The translations under genes were made by a program, and so were the position numbers. From Vibrio crassostreae 9ZC13 (GTDB lineage Bacteria; Pseudomonadota; Gammaproteobacteria; Enterobacterales; Vibrionaceae), in the NCBI RefSeq assembly GCF_000272045.2, contig NZ_AJYZ02000041.1, positions 708,134 to 742,920 on the forward strand: a DNA stretch of 34,787 nt. The letters are read 5' to 3'. Below the pieces are notes generated by a model. That model was given only the letters and a program-made list of their open reading frames with translations, was not told the DNA's origin and did no database searches. The stretch's first letter is position 1. The number at the start of each line of letters is the position of its first letter. Shown here piece after piece: positions 30,832 to 34,787 of the stretch.

Positions 30832-31968
30832 ATGTTTGATTACGAAAGCTTACGACTTATTTGGTGGGTATTGATCGGTGTTCTACTGGTTGGTTTCGCC
30901 GTAACTGATGGCTTTGATATGGGTGTTGCCGCTCTGTCACCTGTTATCGGTAAGAGCGACACTGAACGTCGTATTATGCTAAACACGATTGCCCCTCACT
31001 GGGATGGTAACCAAGTTTGGCTTATCACTGCGGGTGGTGCATTGTTTGCTGCATGGCCACTGGTTTACGCGACGTCTTTCTCTGGTTTTTACTTCGCAAT
31101 GTACGTAACGCTAGCTGCACTTTGGTTACGTCCACTTGCTCTTGACTACCGTTCAAAGATCGAAGATCCAAAATGGCGCAAAACTTGGGACTACGCACTT
31201 TGCTTTAGTGGCGCAGTACCACCAATCATTTTCGGTGTGGCATTTGGTAACCTACTACAAGGTGTTCCATTTGAACTGAACGAATTTATGATGTCTAAGT
31301 ACCATGGTACGTTCTTCGCTCTGCTTAACCCATTTGCATTGCTTTGTGGTGTGTTGGCTCTGATGTTGTTCGTGATGCAAGGTGCAACATGGCTTCAAAT
31401 GAAGACAACAGAAGCGCTGCACGCTCGTGCTCGTAACGTTGCTCAGATCACTGGCCTAATTGCTATTGCTCTATTCGTTATTGGTGGTTTCTGGGTTCAA
31501 TCTATCGAAGGCTATGTAATTACGAGCACTATCGATACGTTTGCTGACTCAAACCCACTAAACAAAGAAGTATCACTTCAAGTGGGTGCTTGGATGACAA
31601 ACTTCGAAACTTATCCAGCAATGTGGGCTGCGCCGATCCTTGGTGTAGCAATGCCACTGCTTGCTGTGATTGCATCTCGCTTTGAGCGTGGTGGTTTCGC
31701 ATTCTTGTTCTCAAGCCTATCGAACGCTGGTGTTATTCTAACGGCTGGTTTTGCAATGTTCCCATTCGTAATGCCATCAAGCCTGAACCCTAACCAAAGC
31801 TTGACTATGTGGGATTCAACAGCGAGTGAGCTAACGCTTGGTCTTATGACTGTCGTTGCGGCGGTAATGGTTCCTGTGATTCTTGGCTACACAACTTGGA
31901 CATACTACAAAATGTTCGGTCGTCTAGATAAGAAACACATCGAAGATAACGACGTTTCAGCTTACTAA
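30832..31968 (+). CDS. cydB: Cytochrome bd-I ubiquinol oxidase subunit II
   Basis: A 378-residue, very hydrophobic protein with about nine transmembrane helices. Landmarks are the start MFDYESLRLIWWVLIGVLL, GFAVTDGFDMGVAAL, NTIAPHWDGNQVWLITAGGALFAAWP (two segments) and the late PFVMPSSLNPNQSLTMWDSTAS. CydB pairs with CydA and supports heme assembly and oxygen access. GAGGGAA lies 6 bases before the ATG, 13 bases after the cydA stop. Confidence 0.98.
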   Translation: MFDYESLRLIWWVLIGVLLVGFAVTDGFDMGVAALSPVIGKSDTERRIMLNTIAPHWDGNQVWLITAGGALFAAWPLVYATSFSGFYFAMYVTLAALWLRPLALDYRSKIEDPKWRKTWDYALCFSGAVPPIIFGVAFGNLLQGVPFELNEFMMSKYHGTFFALLNPFALLCGVLALMLFVMQGATWLQMKTTEALHARARNVAQITGLIAIALFVIGGFWVQSIEGYVITSTIDTFADSNPLNKEVSLQVGAWMTNFETYPAMWAAPILGVAMPLLAVIASRFERGGFAFLFSSLSNAGVILTAGFAMFPFVMPSSLNPNQSLTMWDSTASELTLGLMTVVAAVMVPVILGYTTWTYYKMFGRLDKKHIEDNDVSAY

Positions 31969-31999
31969 GCTAGAAGTTAAATAACTTAGGAGAAATTTT

Positions 32000-32107
32000 A
32001 TGTGGTATTTCGCATGGATTTTGGGTGTACTTCTAGCATGTGCATTCGGCATCATCAATGCTCTATGGCTAGAGCATTCAGAAATGATGGACAAAGACAG
32101 TGAGTAA
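32000..32107 (+). CDS. cydX: CydX, small subunit of cytochrome bd-I
   Basis: A 35-residue single-helix membrane peptide starting MWYFAWILGVLLACAFG, almost the same as the E. coli CydX start MWYFAWILGTLLACSFG, with a conserved EH pair (25-26, LEHSE). It stabilises the CydAB hemes. The gene is easy to miss because it is so short. TAGGAGA is a strong ribosome binding site 8 bases upstream; it begins 31 bases after cydB and overlaps ybgE by 8 bases. Confidence 0.95.
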   Translation: MWYFAWILGVLLACAFGIINALWLEHSEMMDKDSE

Positions 32108-32402
32108 TCTCGCAGAGCAAATCGCTAAGCTGCATCAACCAATGGATAAGACTCTGCTTAGAGCCTTAGCCCTAGTATTGGGTTTCATGCATGTGGGTTT
32201 AGTGATGTGGGATCCTGAAGCGTATGCGACAAGCATCGGTGGCTTTAACGCGATCATCGGACCAATGTTTATTTGGGCAGTATGCTCAAGCATGGTTTAC
32301 GGTATCGGATTTAAGCCAAGAGCTTGGATGTGGCAGCTACTGTTTAGCCCATATGTTTCACTCACAATTTTGCTCTACCTAACGGTGCTGCGCCTTCTAT
32401 AA
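32100..32402 (+). CDS. ybgE: Cyd operon protein YbgE
   Basis: A 100-residue membrane protein with about three hydrophobic segments (LALVLGFMHVGLVMW, IIGPMFIWAVCSSMVYGIGF and LLFSPYVSLTILLYLTVLRLL in part). It matches the YbgE family found after cydX in many gammaproteobacteria; its exact job is not settled. The start is a GTG overlapping the end of cydX by 8 bases, which suggests translational coupling. A terminator follows 66 bases after the stop. Confidence 0.88.
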   Translation: MSNLAEQIAKLHQPMDKTLLRALALVLGFMHVGLVMWDPEAYATSIGGFNAIIGPMFIWAVCSSMVYGIGFKPRAWMWQLLFSPYVSLTILLYLTVLRLL

Positions 32403-32467
32403 AAGGCAAAGGATTTAGGTTCATAACAACGTGAGCCTTTATACTTGTTGGGTTTTTAGCCAAAAAG

Positions 32468-32497
32468 AGGTCATCTTATACAGATGGCCTTTTTTTT
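32468..32497 (+). terminator. Terminator of the cydABX-ybgE operon
   Basis: A 9-bp stem AGGTCATCT / AGATGGCCT (32468-32476 with 32482-32490, one G-T pair) is followed by eight T. It separates the cyd genes from ybgC-tolQRA. Confidence 0.9.
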
Positions 32498-32592
32498 CGT
32501 CTCTCAAATCAAAAAATTCACAGCGATATACTATTAATGATAAGGAGTTAGGTTATAGTGAGATCTTTATCGTTTTGGATTGTGGTAGCAAA

Positions 32593-33012
32593 TTGCAGGG
32601 ATTATCTAAGCTATTTACGTGGCCAGTGACTGTGTATTACGAAGACACCGATGCGGGTGGCGTTGTATACCATTCAAACTATCTTAAGTTTTTCGAACGC
32701 GCTCGAACTGAGATGTTGCGCTCAATTGGCGTTTCTCAGCAAGTATTGTTAGAACAAAACATCGGTTTTGTAGTCCGACATATGGACATTGATTTTATTC
32801 AAGGCGCGCGTCTTGATGATTCTTTACAAGTCATTACAAATATTTACGAGTTGAAGCGAGCTACCTTGGTCTTCTGTCAAGAGATCGTAAATCCTGATGG
32901 CAAGGCATTGTGTAAAGCAATGGTTAAGGTAGCATGTATCGATAATCAAAAAATGAAACCCAAAGCAATGCCAACATTTATTCTCACGGAGCTAACGAAT
33001 AGTGACTGCTGA
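32593..33012 (+). CDS. ybgC: YbgC, acyl-CoA thioesterase of the Tol-Pal locus
   Basis: A 139-residue hot-dog-fold thioesterase. VYYEDTDAGGVVYHSNYLKFFERARTE carries the catalytic Asp region (quoted as two adjoining motifs, VYYEDTDAGG and VVYHSNYLKFFERARTE). The frame is open back to 32431, but the cyd terminator lies inside that extension, so the real start is later. I choose TTG at 32593, which leaves ten residues before WPVTVYY, close to family length; TTG at 32575 is an alternative. Neither has a clear ribosome binding site. In E. coli YbgC hydrolyses short acyl-CoA and interacts with acyl carrier protein. Its last codons overlap the tolQ start by 11 bases. Confidence 0.85.
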   Translation: MQGLSKLFTWPVTVYYEDTDAGGVVYHSNYLKFFERARTEMLRSIGVSQQVLLEQNIGFVVRHMDIDFIQGARLDDSLQVITNIYELKRATLVFCQEIVNPDGKALCKAMVKVACIDNQKMKPKAMPTFILTELTNSDC

Positions 33013-33685
33013 AATCTCAATCTTAGGCCTAATTTTAGAAGCTAGTTTACTAGTTAAGATGGTCATGCTGACTCTTATGGGCATGTCTGTTGTTTCTTGG
33101 GCGATGATCATAAAAAGAAGTAAAGTGTTATCTCAAGCTTCTAAACAAACAGAAGTGTTTGAAGACAAATTTTGGTCAGGCGTTGATCTTGCAAAACTGT
33201 ACCAAGAGAGCAACAAACGCAAAGACGAGCTTTCTGGTACTGAAGAAATTTTCTACGCAGGCTTTACTGAGTTCGCTCGCCTTCGTAAATCGAATGCAAC
33301 ATCACCTGACTTCATTATGGAAGGCACTGGCCGTGCGATGCGCGTTGCCGTTGCTCGTGAGATTGATGAACTAGAAACTAACTTACCTTTCTTGGCGACC
33401 GTTGGCTCTATCAGCCCATACATCGGCCTATTTGGTACGGTTTGGGGCATCATGCACTCATTCATCGCATTAGGTGAAGTGAAGCAAGCGACGCTCGCAA
33501 TGGTTGCTCCTGGTATTGCAGAAGCACTGATCGCAACAGCAATGGGTCTATTCGCTGCGATTCCAGCGGTAATGGCGTACAACCGCTTCAGCAGCCGAGT
33601 AGGCAAGCTAGAACACAACTACGCGACTTTCTCTGAAGAGTTTCACAGTATTCTTCACCGTCAAGCGATGGCTGGCAGGGAATAA
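33002..33685 (+). CDS. tolQ: TolQ, Tol-Pal proton channel subunit
   Basis: A 227-residue inner-membrane protein with three transmembrane helices (about 15-35, 135-160 and 170-190). It has a GTG start, as in E. coli tolQ, overlapping ybgC. Landmarks are SLLVKMVMLTLMGMSVVSWA, FLATVGSISPYIGLFGTVWG and APGIAEALIATAMGLFAAIP. TolQ and TolR form a proton-driven motor that energises TolA and so moves Pal and constricts the outer membrane during division. tolR follows after 3 bases. Confidence 0.97.
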   Translation: MTAEISILGLILEASLLVKMVMLTLMGMSVVSWAMIIKRSKVLSQASKQTEVFEDKFWSGVDLAKLYQESNKRKDELSGTEEIFYAGFTEFARLRKSNATSPDFIMEGTGRAMRVAVAREIDELETNLPFLATVGSISPYIGLFGTVWGIMHSFIALGEVKQATLAMVAPGIAEALIATAMGLFAAIPAVMAYNRFSSRVGKLEHNYATFSEEFHSILHRQAMAGRE

Positions 33686-33688
33686 TAG

Positions 33689-34132
33689 ATGGCTGGATAC
33701 CAACCTAAAAAACGCAAAATGACAGCAGAGATTAACGTTGTACCTTACATCGACGTTATGCTTGTTTTGCTGATCATTTTTATGGTGACTTCGCCGTTTG
33801 TTACTCAAGGTGTCGACGTTGAATTGCCTCAGGCTTCAACGGCTAAGTCTGCACAAGACCTATTGGGTGACGACAACGCGAGCTTTATTATCGTTGAAGT
33901 GAACAAAGACGGTGAGCTTGGTTTGAGCGTGAATGACGAAGAAGTACAACGTGGCTTATCCATGGAAGATATTATCGTCCGAGTAAAAGCTGAGTTGTCT
34001 TTGAAGCCGAATTCTCCAGTGGCGGTTGGCGGTGATGCCGCAACGCCATACGCTGAAGTGGTTTTATTACTTGATGAATTAAGCCGTGCAGGTGTGCCAA
34101 AGGTTGGCCTTTTAACGGATATAAGGGAATAG
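33689..34132 (+). CDS. tolR: TolR, Tol-Pal motor subunit
   Basis: A 147-residue protein of the ExbD/TolR family. A short cytoplasmic N-terminus precedes one transmembrane helix (about 19-38) with the essential proton-carrying aspartate D22 in VPYIDVMLVLL. The periplasmic domain (about 60-147) follows, with PVAVGGDAATPYAEVV. It dimerises within a TolQ pentamer. It starts 3 bases after tolQ and ends 13 bases before tolA. Confidence 0.97.
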   Translation: MAGYQPKKRKMTAEINVVPYIDVMLVLLIIFMVTSPFVTQGVDVELPQASTAKSAQDLLGDDNASFIIVEVNKDGELGLSVNDEEVQRGLSMEDIIVRVKAELSLKPNSPVAVGGDAATPYAEVVLLLDELSRAGVPKVGLLTDIRE

Positions 34133-34145
34133 CTCCGTAGCATTC

Positions 34146-34787
34146 ATGAAAGCGAATAATAAAAAATCCAATAATTTCAGATCACCGCTTCTTATTTCTC
34201 TTGGGCTGCACGTCATTTTATTCGTTGCGCTCATTTGGGGGGCGGATTTCACGATGTCAGAGCCAAAGCCTACAGGGCAGATGGTTCAAGCAGTGGTGAT
34301 TGATCCTCAGTTGGTTCGCCAGCAAGCTCAACAGATTCGTCAACAAAGAGAAGCGGCAAGCAAGAAAGAGCAAGAGCGTCTTGACAAACTAAGACGTGAA
34401 AGCGAACGACTTGAAAAGAATCGTAAAGCTGAAGAAGAAAATATTCGCAAGCTAAAAGAACAGCAAGCGAAAGAAGCTAAAGCAACTCGTGAAGCTGAAA
34501 AGCGTCGAGTTGAGAAAGAGAAACAACGCAAAGCTGAAGAAGCGCGTTTACAGCAAGAGCAAAAGAAAGCCGCTAAAGCCGAAGCTGACCGTAAGCTAAA
34601 AGAAGCTGCGTTAGTGAAAGCCGAGAACGAGCGTAAAGCCAAAGAAGCGGCAATCGCAAAAGCTGAACAAGAACGCGTGGCAAAAGAAAAAGCAGCGAAA
34701 GAGGCAGCAGACAAAGCTCGTAAAGAGAAAGAAGCCGCTGAACTCGCGGAAAAGCAACGCATAGCGAAAGAGAAAGAAGCGGCAGCC
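34146..34787 (+). CDS. tolA: TolA, N-terminal part (gene continues past the window)
   Basis: 214 codons are present and the frame is still open at the window end. A transmembrane helix lies at about 14-34 (LLISLGLHVILFVALIWGA). It is followed by TGQMVQAVVIDPQLVRQQ and then a long stretch rich in Lys, Ala, Glu and Arg, the periplasm-spanning helical domain II. The C-terminal globular domain that contacts TolB/Pal is outside. TolA transmits TolQR motion to the outer membrane. The ATG at 34146 has no strong ribosome binding site; translation may be coupled to tolR. Confidence 0.95.
   Translation, partial: MKANNKKSNNFRSPLLISLGLHVILFVALIWGADFTMSEPKPTGQMVQAVVIDPQLVRQQAQQIRQQREAASKKEQERLDKLRRESERLEKNRKAEEENIRKLKEQQAKEAKATREAEKRRVEKEKQRKAEEARLQQEQKKAAKAEADRKLKEAALVKAENERKAKEAAIAKAEQERVAKEKAAKEAADKARKEKEAAELAEKQRIAKEKEAAA

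Noticed and set aside
32431..33012. YbgC as a 193-residue protein starting at 32431
   Set aside because: The extension contains the rho-independent terminator of the cyd operon and has no similarity to YbgC.
34340..34762. Minus-strand 140-residue Ser/Ala/Phe-rich ORF
   Set aside because: It is the antisense shadow of the Lys/Ala/Glu-rich repeat region of tolA.

Overview
The window reads as chromosomal DNA of a marine gammaproteobacterium of the genus Vibrio. The evidence is the tfoY gene behind a c-di-GMP-I riboswitch, the tfoY-purR-torD-torR-elyC-cmoM-mukFEB gene order, MukBEF in place of Smc-ScpAB, an aspS-ruvCAB-cydABX-ybgE-ybgC-tolQRA block, and a ~100-bp palindromic repeat of a kind common between vibrio genes. 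The species cannot be fixed from this sequence. There is no rRNA, tRNA, insertion sequence, phage gene or CRISPR array, so this looks like core genome.

Layout. 1-106: start of a small membrane protein gene, cut by the window edge. 241-3184 (minus): tfoY with its riboswitch, the purine repressor purR, and the TMAO reductase chaperone torD. 3470-4183 (plus): torR. 4350-5201 (minus): elyC. 5317-12809 (plus): cmoM, then the condensin genes mukF-mukE-mukB. 13143-17372 (plus): a 1409-residue one-chain formate dehydrogenase with ferredoxin, GltD-like FAD/NADPH and molybdopterin parts. 17482-20729 (minus): a three-gene membrane-spanning set of RimB-like aspartic protease lipoprotein, cysteine-free transglutaminase-like 7TM protein and ATP-grasp ligase. 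21042-23988 (minus): cmoB, cmoA and yecE. 24322-28679 (plus): aspS, ruvC, ruvA and ruvB. 29232-32402 (plus): cytochrome bd oxidase cydA-cydB-cydX-ybgE. 32593-34787 (plus): ybgC-tolQ-tolR and the 5' part of tolA, cut by the window end.

How the genes work together. CmoA, CmoB and CmoM form the full cmo5U34/mcmo5U34 tRNA wobble pathway from two separate loci. MukBEF organises the chromosome, and RuvABC processes Holliday junctions. CydABX serves low-oxygen respiration; its upstream region carries a perfect FNR box and a near-perfect CRP/FNR-like box. TolQRA with YbgC maintains the envelope. TfoY ties c-di-GMP level to motility and secretion behaviour. The least understood system is the protease / transglutaminase-7TM / ATP-grasp operon. 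Its parts are predicted on opposite sides of the inner membrane, its family-level logic (peptide ligation and cleavage) is only predicted, and no substrate is known to me.

Several small-scale structures are not explained by the genes: a 3 x 19-bp duplication of the yecE start codon region, a 3 x 20-bp tandem repeat over the mukB stop codon, a terminator-like hairpin in the purR leader, paired palindromes between torD and torR, and an unlisted short ORF overlapping the ybgC start. All assignments come from reading the sequence and remembered family knowledge; no database search was run.
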